Below, in pieces: positions 8,701-14,502 of a stretch of DNA of 14,502 nt; position 1 is the first letter of the stretch; the number at the start of each line of letters is the position of its first letter. A program made the position numbers and the translations under genes. The stretch is from NCBI GenBank assembly GCA_041484845.1, contig JBGPIK010000146.1, forward strand, positions 1 through 14,502, given 5' to 3'. The stretch is from JBGPIK01 sp041484845. GTDB lineage: Bacteria > Desulfobacterota > Binatia > UBA9968. The notes under the pieces are model-generated. The model was given only the letters and a program-made list of their open reading frames with translations. It was not told where the DNA came from and ran no database searches.

Positions 8701-9012
8701 GATGAGATTGTTACGCAGCTTGGGATATTTTTGCTCTATGTAGAGCGCCGCTCGCTCTTGGGAGAACTTGCGCATTAAGCGCACCAGCGTCCAACCCACG
8801 AGCGTAAGCAACACCACGGCAGTCAGAATACTGTAGGCCAAGGGCGCGTAAGGGAAAAACCGCATAATCTCGCGTACCCCTGGGCCGAGCGCAAAGAGAA
8901 GTAACGCGCAAACGAAAATGAGGCAGAGCCCTTCGACCCCCTGAAACAGCTTGAGGCGCCGGATAAAGCGCTTAAGAAAGGCCGAGAGTTCTTGGAATTC
9001 TTCTTGACCCAT
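5701..9012 (-). CDS. DUF4175-type large membrane and coiled-coil protein
   Basis: This protein has 1103 residues. Hydrophobic spans lie at about 28-45, 55-77 and 157-172, with the conserved-looking YIEQKYPKLRNNLINSLQL (91-109) between the second and third. Beta-rich Ig-like segments cover about 195-490, for example EVSPKGLRVARGATVTIQAA and SPAEDLEVNGDEMLTLEYS. After that come several hundred residues of Gln/Glu/Leu-rich coiled coil (about 500-1000) and a Pro/Gly/Phe-rich tail before the last 40 residues. This is the DUF4175 architecture that recurs in MoxR/Bat-type operons of Gram-negatives. It is the first gene of the operon, 5 nt before the TPR/peptidase gene. The ATG at 9012 has no clear ribosome site, matching a very short predicted leader. 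Function is unknown; a scaffold linking inner membrane and periplasm is an inference. Confidence 0.85.
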   Translation of the reverse strand: MGQEEFQELSAFLKRFIRRLKLFQGVEGLCLIFVCALLLFALGPGVREIMRFFPYAPLAYSILTAVVLLTLVGWTLVRLMRKFSQERAALYIEQKYPKLRNNLINSLQLYPQVANAKETPGFSASMVLALLRATRKQLTTLEVDQLVDTQPVKRSLRLLGIVFAPVLVMVLFNPSWVDETFSLLSRPLDHIPPSQTAIEVSPKGLRVARGATVTIQAAASGADPKALDLIVWSSANEQGGPIGEEKIPMENLGAGKFSATLARLDKSLRYRAATGAFSSPVYLAEAVDPPEIGNVQLTLYPPAYTGLASVSVSGGNIEGLKGSTLRFDAVTTKDIVKAEMVMNDGKKLPLKIDGRKLQANLVLFQSQQYRITVEDAYGFHNAPIAYELRVKPDGFPTIELLSPAEDLEVNGDEMLTLEYSARDDFGISEVNLVAKTGEREDKIRLQQNEAKQLIVRDQFRWDLGKLALRDGDEAAVHLEALDNDTISGPKLGISRTLRLRLKNLRGEHQQVAELIRELNARIMDSLADHLETPLPGDKDAERAKETEKKLEQNLADALKRTEEVMQRTEKDRLSDFATWSDLEALKRNLEFTKDDLLKKQEQASSADDKLNAHDAISSELERMSLLSEDIGKRLKTQEMAATAQDLARSQERLMDSLEKLQSGDKNLDSILKQLSELAKLLSSLQQGLSQLAQQMPDDFMNMENMQTLGFNEMFSALDEIRKKLMQGDLEGARQLARELFNQMASMVASLQNAQRSAMASSMGRMQGEMNRSANELQEIAREQQDILLGTEGINKQALSERDSALKGKLDRFLEKAKNELGRLTELFPDREGPDDPNAATMLDEAGMNQLLKNLIAKLLSKDFPGYAEGNELARKELAKKRSSDQEAKANRAQKSLKDLKSELDALLGEPAQALKDSDKKELRDLTYRQDGLKERTQALHEKLESLFQLFPSLDPSILQNIGAAGTSMGNAKERLGQLDSRGAVPPEREALDRLSQSQQQMQSAMQQLAQRGQLGNMPMARLFRQGRFLPYGSLTPLPGMPQFPQFDIDGGFSGLDTDKFHLPGKEDYKAPRNFREEILESLKQGVPPQMKDQIERYFRNLSE

Positions 9013-9029
9013 GATGGTGAATTCAAGTC

Positions 9030-9058
9030 ATATTATCGCCGATCTGCGGCGGTGTCTA
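9030..9058 (-). promoter_or_regulatory. Candidate sigma70-type promoter of the DUF4175-Bat operon
   Basis: On the minus strand TAGACA (9053-9058) is followed by exactly 17 nt and then TAATAT (9030-9035). The -35 matches the consensus at 5 of 6 positions and the -10 at 4 of 6. Transcription would begin near 9023, leaving a leader of about 11 nt before the ATG at 9012, which agrees with the lack of a ribosome site there. It lies in the divergent spacer with the EutA-like gene. Confidence 0.45.
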
Positions 9059-9160
9059 TCCCGCGAGCAGGCCGAACCGATGGCTAGCAACCGCTTTTGT
9101 CTTATGGTATGGCAACTGAATCCGCAAACGATCACGCCGAGAAAGGATTACCGTATCAGC

Positions 9161-10759
9161 ATGGAGAATGTGGAGACTCAAACGTTAGAATTGCATGAGG
9201 GACACGACGACGATTATGACGAAGACGCCGAAGACGGGCTGCCCATGGATGAGAACCATCCGATGTGGCGCTCCGAACGGATCACGCTCAATTCAGTCGG
9301 CATCGACATTGGCTCGTCTACCTCGCATTTAATTTTTTCCCGCTTGACCCTGCGCCGTCAGGGAATCGCGCTGTCCAGCCGGTTCGTTGTCGTCAATCGT
9401 GAAATCATTCACGAATCGCCAATTTTGCTGACGCCTTACATAGACAAAACAACCATCGACACCAACAAGCTAAACGACTTCATCCATGAGGCCTACAGCA
9501 AAGCGGGACTGACGCCCGACGATATCGATACCGGCGCGATGATCGTAACCGGCGAAGCGGCTAAGAAAAAGAATGCCGAAGCTATTGCCGCGCTCGTTTC
9601 CGCTCAAGCGGGTAAGTTCGTTTGCGCCACGGCGGGGCACAATTTGGAAGCCATCCTTGCCGCGTACGGCTCGGGGGCCGTGGCGATGACGCACCACGAG
9701 GGCGGGGACTTTACCGTTATGAACGTCGACGTCGGCGGCGGCACGTGCAAAATCGCCATCGTTCAGGAGGGCAAGGTGATCGACACTTGCGCTCTCGAGG
9801 TCGGCGCGCGACTGTTGGCGATGGATGAAAACAACAAGATCAACCGTCTCGAGGATACGGCGCTTAAAATCGCGAAGCTGGCCGGGATTTCCCTCACCCT
9901 CGGCGGCACCATGAGCGAACAGGACAAAGAAAAATTTTCTCAAGTCTTGTGCGACGCGCTTTTTGAGGTGCTGGAGCGGGGGCCGTTATCGCCCCAGGTG
10001 CAGGATCTGCTATTGACGCCCAATTTGGAATTCAAAGACCCGATCCACGCCATCATGTTTTCCGGCGGCGTTTCCGAGTTTATTTACGGCTATGAGAAGC
10101 GCAACCTGGGCGATCTCGGTATTCAACTCGGTAAACGGGTGCGCCAGCGCGCCAATCGGCTCGCGGGCGGCAATATTCCGCTACGGCCGGCCGATGTGCG
10201 CATTCGCGCCACCGTTATCGGGGCGTCGCAGTACACGGTTCAGGTGAGCGGCAATACGATTTATCTGTCCCATCCCGATTTGCTGCCGCTCAGGAACCTT
10301 CAGGTGGTCACCCCGGAATTCGAACAAACGGAAACGATTACGGCAGGCGAAATCAAGAATTCAGTCGAAAAGGCGTTGCAGCGCTTCGACATCCTTGACG
10401 GCGATCGTGCCGTTGCCTTGGCGCTGCGTTGGGAATTGGGTCCTTCTTATCCACTGATTCGGACGCTGGCTGAGGGGTTGGTTGGAGCGATGAAAGACCA
10501 CGTGGACAAAGGGCAACCTCTGGTGCTCGTGTTCGATGCCGACATCGCCAAGCTGATGGGCAACATTATTGAGCGCGAGCTCATTCCTGGCGCCGGCATT
10601 ATCTCTATTGATGGGATCGATCTCAAGGACTTCGATTTTGTCGACATCGGCCAAGAGCTTCCCGACGCAAAGGCGGTTCCGGTGGTGATCAAATCGCTGA
10701 TCTTTCGCCACACCGAGCATGGACGAGGACACACGCATCACCATCATGACCATCATTAA
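9161..10759 (+). CDS. EutA-like ASKHA-fold ATPase with acidic N-terminus and His-rich tail
   Basis: From the ATG at 9161 the protein has 532 residues and matches the EutA family (ethanolamine ammonia-lyase reactivating factor). The ASKHA nucleotide-binding motifs are all visible: phosphate 1 VGIDIGSSTSHLIFS (46-60), phosphate 2 NVDVGGGTCKIAI (188-200), and the adenosine motif MFSGGVSEFIYG (299-310). Residues 13-31 are very acidic and the C-terminus ends HTHHHHDHH. The frame is open upstream to an ATG at 9011, but those 50 residues look non-conserved and overlap the divergent gene start, so 9161 (GAAAGGA upstream) is preferred. EutA releases inactive cobamide from B12-dependent lyase, but no eutB/eutC is nearby. 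A cluster of a TPR protein, a ferredoxin and a carboxyltransferase follows after 96 nt. The His tail may bind metal. The reactivated partner is unknown. Confidence 0.85.
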   Translation: MENVETQTLELHEGHDDDYDEDAEDGLPMDENHPMWRSERITLNSVGIDIGSSTSHLIFSRLTLRRQGIALSSRFVVVNREIIHESPILLTPYIDKTTIDTNKLNDFIHEAYSKAGLTPDDIDTGAMIVTGEAAKKKNAEAIAALVSAQAGKFVCATAGHNLEAILAAYGSGAVAMTHHEGGDFTVMNVDVGGGTCKIAIVQEGKVIDTCALEVGARLLAMDENNKINRLEDTALKIAKLAGISLTLGGTMSEQDKEKFSQVLCDALFEVLERGPLSPQVQDLLLTPNLEFKDPIHAIMFSGGVSEFIYGYEKRNLGDLGIQLGKRVRQRANRLAGGNIPLRPADVRIRATVIGASQYTVQVSGNTIYLSHPDLLPLRNLQVVTPEFEQTETITAGEIKNSVEKALQRFDILDGDRAVALALRWELGPSYPLIRTLAEGLVGAMKDHVDKGQPLVLVFDADIAKLMGNIIERELIPGAGIISIDGIDLKDFDFVDIGQELPDAKAVPVVIKSLIFRHTEHGRGHTHHHHDHH

Positions 10760-10790
10760 TGGGATCGAGAGGTTCAACACGGACACTACA

Positions 10791-10820
10791 TTGACATTGT
10801 TAATAATTTCTAATAGTTCT
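10791..10820 (+). promoter_or_regulatory. Possible promoter before the small membrane protein gene
   Basis: A perfect TTGACA (10791-10796) starts a very AT-rich stretch in the 96-bp space after the EutA-like gene. The -10 is unclear: TAATAG (10811-10816) is only 14 nt away and better-spaced hexamers match poorly. The change in base composition supports regulation here more than the hexamers do. Confidence 0.25.
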
Positions 10821-10855
10821 TTAAAAAATCTTTATTTTACAGGTCGTTAAGAACT
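10815..10855. repeat. Inverted repeat abutting the start codon of the small membrane protein
   Basis: AGTTCTTTAA (10815-10824) pairs with TTAAGAACT (10847-10855) with one bulged T. The right arm ends at the base before the ATG at 10856. The only ribosome-site candidate, AGG at 10841-10843, lies in the loop. Such a hairpin could modulate initiation or bind a regulator; no known operator is recognised. Confidence 0.4.
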
Positions 10856-11038
10856 ATGGAAGCAAGTGGTTGGCAGAACATTCTAGAAATTGTCACCAAA
10901 CCGGACAATATCCCCATCGTCGGCATGCTTATTCTCGTCATCTTCTTTACCTGGCTCGGGCTGCGCGAAGCATTCAAGCACGATAAATTGACTGAGGAAG
11001 GTAAAGCAGACGAGATTCCCAATGAGATGTGGAAGTAA
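10856..11038 (+). CDS. Small single-span membrane protein
   Basis: The 60-residue protein has one membrane segment, IPIVGMLILVIFFTWLGL (about 19-36). A short N-terminal amphipathic part precedes it, and a charged tail with HDKLTEEGKADEIP follows. I do not recognise a named family. In form it resembles the small accessory subunits of membrane electron-transfer complexes, which is only a structural analogy. It begins the tight block of four genes: its stop is 6 nt before the TPR gene. Length and codon use look genuine, and the AT-rich regulatory-looking stretch before it supports a separate transcription start. No strong ribosome site is present, only AGG 12 nt upstream. Confidence 0.7.
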   Translation: MEASGWQNILEIVTKPDNIPIVGMLILVIFFTWLGLREAFKHDKLTEEGKADEIPNEMWK

Positions 11039-11044
11039 TAATAG

Positions 11045-11869
11045 ATGATAAGAGGGTGGCTTGCGGTATTAGCCGTCCTCGTCGGTATAGGATTTTCTTT
11101 TGCTGCTGATTCAGCGTCTCCTTTACAGAGCGACAAGCGATGGGACGAGGCGCGCAAACTTCTCACAGATGGCAAAGCGGGAGAGGCGAGATCAGCATTG
11201 GAAGATCTCGTCAGGCAATACCCCAAAGAGCCCGATCCTTATCTATTTCTGGCGATAGCGTTGCTGCGTTTACGCGACCCTCAAGCTGCAGAACTCAACA
11301 TCCGACAGGCACTGGCCTTAAAGCCGGACCACGTCGAAGCGAGAACTCTACTCGCGTGGATCGAATCGGAAATACGCGGCGACTTCGCTTCCGCTATCAA
11401 GGAATACGCTGAGGTTGTGCGGCTGCGGCCGGACTTACCGGAGGCTTATAACAACCTTGGGGTCGCGCAAAAACGCAAAGGTGAACTCGATCATGCGGCA
11501 GCCAGTTTCAACCGGGCACTGGCGCTTAAGCCGGATTATAGCGCGGCGTTAAGTAATCGCGGCTGGGTCTTCGCGGAGCAGAATAAGTGGCGTGAAGCGC
11601 GCCGTGACTTTGAGCAGGCCCTCAAGATCGATCCTGCCGATGATGGCGCGCTTTTTGGGTTATCGCAGGCGCTGCGGGAGATAAGAGACTATGCGGGCGC
11701 GCAAAAAGTGCTCGCAAAGTTGGTCTCACGATCACCCAATTTTGTTTATTGGCTTGAATGGGGCCGAATCGGTTTGATACGCTTCTACTGGGTACTGCTT
11801 GTGATCGCGATCGCATTTTTTGTCAGGGGACGTTTTACGAAAGCGAGGAATGAAATCAATGGCGGCTGA
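11045..11869 (+). CDS. TPR protein with signal peptide and C-terminal membrane anchor
   Basis: The 274-residue product starts with a signal sequence (GWLAVLAVLVGIGFSFAADS, about 4-23). Four to five TPR units follow at about 33-230, recognisable by repeats such as PEAYNNLGVAQKRKGELDHA and ALALKPDYSAALSNRGWVFA. A transmembrane helix FYWVLLVIAIAFFV (247-260) and a basic tail complete it. The TPR face would be periplasmic and the tail cytoplasmic. It starts 6 nt after the small membrane protein and its end overlaps the ferredoxin gene by 11 nt, so the three are almost certainly one transcript. TPRs imply protein binding, probably scaffolding of a membrane-associated complex. The partner is not revealed by the sequence. 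Confidence 0.85.
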   Translation: MIRGWLAVLAVLVGIGFSFAADSASPLQSDKRWDEARKLLTDGKAGEARSALEDLVRQYPKEPDPYLFLAIALLRLRDPQAAELNIRQALALKPDHVEARTLLAWIESEIRGDFASAIKEYAEVVRLRPDLPEAYNNLGVAQKRKGELDHAAASFNRALALKPDYSAALSNRGWVFAEQNKWREARRDFEQALKIDPADDGALFGLSQALREIRDYAGAQKVLAKLVSRSPNFVYWLEWGRIGLIRFYWVLLVIAIAFFVRGRFTKARNEINGG

Positions 11870-12410
11870 AGCGACGAAGAAGCGCAAAGGAACGGCTCTT
11901 TTAGCCGTTATGAACGAAAACTGTTCAAGCTGCGCCGGGTCGCCCCTGTGCGAGTCCCACTGCCCGGTGGACGGCTGCATCAATCTCCTGTATGAAGAAT
12001 TGCCTCAAGGCGGGCTCAAGCCCTATCGGGTATTTGTCGATAATGATAAGTGTATCGGCTGTCAGATGTGCTACAGCGACGATCTTACGAAAATTCAACA
12101 ACATAAGGAAACGGGAGAAATTTATTACGAATATGGAGGGCGCTATTATGATAGCAAGCGCAAGCCCCTGGAGCCGGATGCCGTGCCGAAGCGGTTTCAA
12201 CTGCAGCTCATCGGCACGGAGTCGGAGGACCGTTTGGACAAAAAGATTTGCCCGTGGGACGCCATCCGGATGTACGACTACGACGAGGGACTGCGCGTAT
12301 CGGAATATTTTTATGACGTGAATAAGGTCAAAGTTGTAAACGGTGTTTTTGTCATTGACAGCGAAGAGAAAAACCGCATTGAGGAGAAGCAGGAAGAACT
12401 GTACGAGTAA
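11859..12410 (+). CDS. 2[4Fe-4S] ferredoxin-like protein with a long insertion in the second motif
   Basis: From the ATG at 11859 the protein has 183 residues. The first cysteine set is C22-x2-C25-x5-C31-x3-C35-P with an extra C40. The second begins C65-x2-C68-x2-C71, but its partner C131-P arrives 59 residues later, so an inserted domain splits the second motif. The inserted part is rich in Tyr and charged residues. Two [4Fe-4S] clusters are expected. The start at 11859 has GAGG 10 nt upstream; the frame is open to an earlier TTG at 11820 and an ATG at 11850, both less likely. It overlaps the TPR gene by 11 nt and lies 25 nt before the carboxyltransferase gene. It probably carries electrons for an enzyme linked to this cluster. 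Subunit of a larger oxidoreductase is an alternative. Confidence 0.85.
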   Translation: MAAEATKKRKGTALLAVMNENCSSCAGSPLCESHCPVDGCINLLYEELPQGGLKPYRVFVDNDKCIGCQMCYSDDLTKIQQHKETGEIYYEYGGRYYDSKRKPLEPDAVPKRFQLQLIGTESEDRLDKKICPWDAIRMYDYDEGLRVSEYFYDVNKVKVVNGVFVIDSEEKNRIEEKQEELYE

Positions 12411-12435
12411 CGTACCGAACTGACAGCAAATTTTT

Positions 12436-13818
12436 ATGGAACATAAAGTTGAAATCACTGAAACCGTTCTCCGTGACGCGCACCAGTCCTTGCTGGCCAC
12501 GCGCATGCGCACGGAAGATATGCTTCCGATAGCCGAGAAGCTGGATCGGATGGGGTTCTGGTCGGTAGAGATGTGGGGAGGCGCCACTTTCGATACCTGC
12601 CTGCGCTTCCTTAAGGAATGTCCGTGGGAGCGGCTGCGCGCGCTGCGCAAGGCGATGCCCAACACGCGCTTCCAAATGCTCCTGCGCGGGCAGAACATTG
12701 TGGGCTACCACAACTATCCCGACGATGTCGTGGATAAATTTGTCGAGCGCGCAGCGGCTAACGGCATCGATGTGTTCAGGATTTTCGACGCCATGAACGA
12801 TATCCGGAACATGGAAGCGGCGATCAAGGCAGTCAAGAAGACCGGTAAAATCGTGGAGGGATCGATCTGCTACACCATCAGCCCGGTTCATTCGGTGGAC
12901 TATTTTCTTCGTCGCGCAGAGAAGCTGGCCGAGTTGGAGGTGGACATTCTTTGCATCAAGGACATGGCGGGATTGCTTGCTCCTTATGTGGCCTATGAAC
13001 TCGTCAAAGGGTTCAAGTCCCGGTTCTCCGTTCCGGTGCATCTCCACTCCCACTGCACCGCCGGGCTGGCTCAGATGAGCTACATCATGGCCGTCGAGGC
13101 GGGAGTCGACATCGTGGACACGGCGCTTTCTCCTCTCTCTCAGGGGACCTCGCAGCCGGCGACAGAGGCCGTTGTAGCAGCTCTCAAGGGAACCCCGTAC
13201 GATACGGGATTGGATCTCAAGCTTCTTGCGGAGGTTGCCGACTATTTTTACGCGATCCGGCCTAACTACGCAGAGTTCGAAAGTCCTATCAATAACCAGG
13301 TAAAGGCGGACATCCTGATCTCTCAGATCCCTGGAGGAATGCTTTCGAACCTCGTGGTCCAGATGCGGCAGCAAAAAGCGGAAAGCAAATTGGACGCAGT
13401 GCTGGCTGAGGTGCCCGAAGTCAGAAAAGATTTAGGCTATCCGCCGCTGGTGACGCCCACCAGTCAGATCGTCGGCTCCCAGGCTGCTCTCAACGTGATG
13501 ACCGGCAAGCGCTACGGGGTAGTGGCGATGGAGACAAAGAACTACGTGATGGGACTTTACGGTGAGCCGCCTAAGCCGATCAGCGACGAGATCAAAAAGA
13601 AAATTTTGGGAAAGAAAGAGCCGATAACCTGCAGACCGGCCGATCTTCTCGAGCCTGGGTTGGAAAAAGCTCGCAAAGACGTTGGTTCGATGGCGGCAAG
13701 CGAAGAGGACGTCCTTTCCTACGCGCTTTTCCCCGACGTCGCGAAGGATTACTTCGTTGGGCGGGATGGACACCAGGCTTCGAAGCCGCCGGACATCAGC
13801 GGTCAGCCATCAGTATAA
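12436..13818 (+). CDS. Biotin-dependent carboxyltransferase subunit (pyruvate carboxylase B / oxaloacetate decarboxylase alpha type), no biotin domain
   Basis: The 460-residue protein is a DRE-TIM carboxyltransferase. Metal ligand D14 is in ETVLRDAHQSLLATRMRT. The lysine expected to be carboxylated is K175 in CIKDMAGLL, and the metal histidines are H204 and H206 in HLHSHCTAG. The PYC/OADA conserved region follows to about residue 430. The family moves CO2 between biotin and pyruvate/oxaloacetate or a related acyl-CoA pair. Full-length OadA is near 590-600 residues because of a C-terminal biotinyl domain with a -MKM- site; here the chain ends before that, as in 5S-type subunits. A separate biotin carrier must be encoded elsewhere. 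The ATG at 12436 gives the usual family N-terminus though no ribosome site is clear. It is the last gene of the plus-strand cluster. The exact substrate cannot be told from sequence. Confidence 0.9.
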   Translation: MEHKVEITETVLRDAHQSLLATRMRTEDMLPIAEKLDRMGFWSVEMWGGATFDTCLRFLKECPWERLRALRKAMPNTRFQMLLRGQNIVGYHNYPDDVVDKFVERAAANGIDVFRIFDAMNDIRNMEAAIKAVKKTGKIVEGSICYTISPVHSVDYFLRRAEKLAELEVDILCIKDMAGLLAPYVAYELVKGFKSRFSVPVHLHSHCTAGLAQMSYIMAVEAGVDIVDTALSPLSQGTSQPATEAVVAALKGTPYDTGLDLKLLAEVADYFYAIRPNYAEFESPINNQVKADILISQIPGGMLSNLVVQMRQQKAESKLDAVLAEVPEVRKDLGYPPLVTPTSQIVGSQAALNVMTGKRYGVVAMETKNYVMGLYGEPPKPISDEIKKKILGKKEPITCRPADLLEPGLEKARKDVGSMAASEEDVLSYALFPDVAKDYFVGRDGHQASKPPDISGQPSV

Positions 13819-13845
13819 AGCTGGGGCGTTTAAATAGTCAGAATC

Positions 13846-13931
13846 GTTCAAAACGCTCAAAACGAGTTCGACGCGCAAACTCCGAAACGTCTGACGATTT
13901 GAACGACTTGAACTACTGGAACGATTGGAAC
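13846..13931. repeat. Inverted array of 9-nt units with a GTTCAA / TTGAAC core
   Basis: Three 9-nt units start at 13846 (GTTCAAAAC, GCTCAAAAC, GAGTTCGAC). Four in the opposite sense run 13896-13931 (GATTTGAAC, GACTTGAAC, TACTGGAAC, GATTGGAAC). The two halves face each other across about 23 nt and can pair imperfectly. The array fills most of the gap between two convergent genes, where a dispersed repeat or a weak bidirectional terminator would be expected. Confidence 0.65.
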
Positions 13932-13958
13932 CATTTAACGGCTGTCAGCCGTTAAATG
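13932..13958. terminator. Perfect 13-bp-arm hairpin between convergent genes
   Basis: CATTTAACGGCTG and CAGCCGTTAAATG are exact inverse copies around a single T. The right arm contains the stop codon of the hisG gene (13952-13954). Being placed between two converging transcription units argues for termination, but neither side has a strong T-tract, so it is a weak intrinsic terminator at best or part of the adjacent repeat. Confidence 0.4.
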
Positions 13959-14502
13959 ATCTTATTGAGCGGGTATTCAATGATCCCGACGGCGCCGTTC
14001 TGAATCAATTTTGGGATCAGATCGCGCACGATGTTTTCGGCGATCACGCTCTCGATCGAAAACCATTTAACGCCTTTCAACGACGCCGATGGATAGAGCG
14101 AGGCGATGGTCGGCGCAGTGATGCTCGGAATCAATTGAACGACCTTGTCTAAATCGGCTTCGGCGACGTTCAACTTGATGCCGACTTTGGCTTCAGCCGA
14201 AAGCGCGCCTTGGAGGAGCAGTTTGATCTGTTCGATTTTCGCTCGCTTCCACGGATCTTCCCAGGCTTTTCTGTTGGCAATGAGTTGAGGGCAACTCTCC
14301 ATTAACTCGGCGATTATTCTTAGGCCGTGAGCGCGAATGGTCGTGCCGGTCTCGGTGACTTCGACAATCGCATCGACCAGGCCTTCGGCAGCTTTAGCCT
14401 CCGTGGCGCCCCAGGAAAATTCTACTTCAACCGGAATTTTGCGTTCGGCGAAATAGCGCTTGGTGAAATTGACCATCTCTGTGGCAACCCGTTTGCCTTT
14501 AA
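13952..14502 (-). CDS. hisG: ATP phosphoribosyltransferase, long form (partial, N-terminus outside window)
   Basis: The frame runs from the right edge to a TAA at 13952, giving about 183 C-terminal residues. It is open upstream of the internal Met at 14476, where KGKRVATE precedes the Met, so the true start is beyond 14502. The HisG catalytic signature is seen as GLVDAIVEVTETGTTIRAHGLRII, whose ETGTT forms part of the phosphoribosyl-pyrophosphate site. It is followed by the C-terminal regulatory domain with IPSITAPTIASLY and the closing LIPKLIQNGAVGIIEYPLNKII. The enzyme catalyses the first step of histidine synthesis, joining ATP and phosphoribosyl pyrophosphate. The extra C-terminal domain marks the hexameric, histidine-inhibited long form, not the short HisZ-dependent one. 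It converges on the carboxyltransferase gene and has no visible functional tie to it. Confidence 0.9.
   Translation of the reverse strand, partial: KGKRVATEMVNFTKRYFAERKIPVEVEFSWGATEAKAAEGLVDAIVEVTETGTTIRAHGLRIIAELMESCPQLIANRKAWEDPWKRAKIEQIKLLLQGALSAEAKVGIKLNVAEADLDKVVQLIPSITAPTIASLYPSASLKGVKWFSIESVIAENIVRDLIPKLIQNGAVGIIEYPLNKII

Noticed and set aside
9011..9160. N-terminal extension of the EutA-like protein from an ATG at 9011
   Set aside because: The 50 extra residues overlap the divergent DUF4175 start and its promoter and show no conserved features; a better-placed start lies at 9161.
10735..10759. His-rich tail as a cloning artefact such as an engineered tag
   Set aside because: The histidines are interrupted by Asp, encoded by mixed CAC and CAT codons, and continue naturally from the protein, so a native metal-binding tail is more likely.
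12352..13374. 340-residue minus-strand frame opposite the carboxyltransferase gene
   Set aside because: It is antisense to a strongly conserved enzyme and shows only the mirrored composition of that gene.

Overview
The window is about 14.5 kb of ordinary GC-rich bacterial chromosome (roughly mid-50s % GC by eye) with standard-code genes. Signal peptides followed by envelope-facing domains suggest a Gram-negative. The protein repertoire looks like an uncultured deltaproteobacterial / Desulfobacterota-type or neighbouring soil and subsurface lineage. That placement is inference, because no rRNA or marker gene is present.

Minus strand, 9012 down to 1: a Bat/MoxR-type envelope operon. In transcription order it encodes a 1103-residue DUF4175 membrane/coiled-coil protein, a secreted TPR protein with an HExxH peptidase_MA-like domain, a MoxR AAA+ ATPase, an uncharacterised HDxxH protein, a DUF58 (VWA-fold) protein, and a BatA-type membrane VWA protein that runs off the left edge. 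A promoter-like TAGACA-N17-TAATAT lies just before the first gene. The classical moxR-DUF58-batA adjacency is broken by about 1.1 kb (1933-3064). This insert holds the unrelated 168-residue gene with several repeat structures on both sides. The DUF58 gene carries an in-frame TAA that removes its last 37 residues, although the coding frame is still readable up to a TGA that abuts the batA-like start.

Plus strand, 9161 to 13818: a second, divergent cluster. It encodes a EutA-like ASKHA ATPase with an acidic N-terminus and a His-rich tail, a 60-residue single-span membrane protein, a membrane-anchored TPR protein, a 2[4Fe-4S] ferredoxin with a long insertion in its second motif, and a biotin-dependent carboxyltransferase subunit (pyruvate carboxylase B / oxaloacetate decarboxylase alpha type) without its own biotin domain. 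The last four genes are tightly packed. No ethanolamine ammonia-lyase gene is present, so the EutA label describes fold and family, not function.

Right edge, minus strand: the C-terminal part of a long-form HisG (ATP phosphoribosyltransferase), convergent with the plus cluster. The 133-bp gap between them holds a 9-nt-period inverted repeat array and a perfect 13-bp-arm hairpin.

The most unusual material is the repeat content of the intergenic spaces. There is a 177-bp element with 31-bp inverted ends whose wobble pattern favours a minus-strand RNA, a 109-bp element with perfect 16-bp inverted ends, a C/G hairpin, and two inverted arrays of a GTTCAA core. I saw no tRNA, rRNA, CRISPR array, transposase gene or phage gene.
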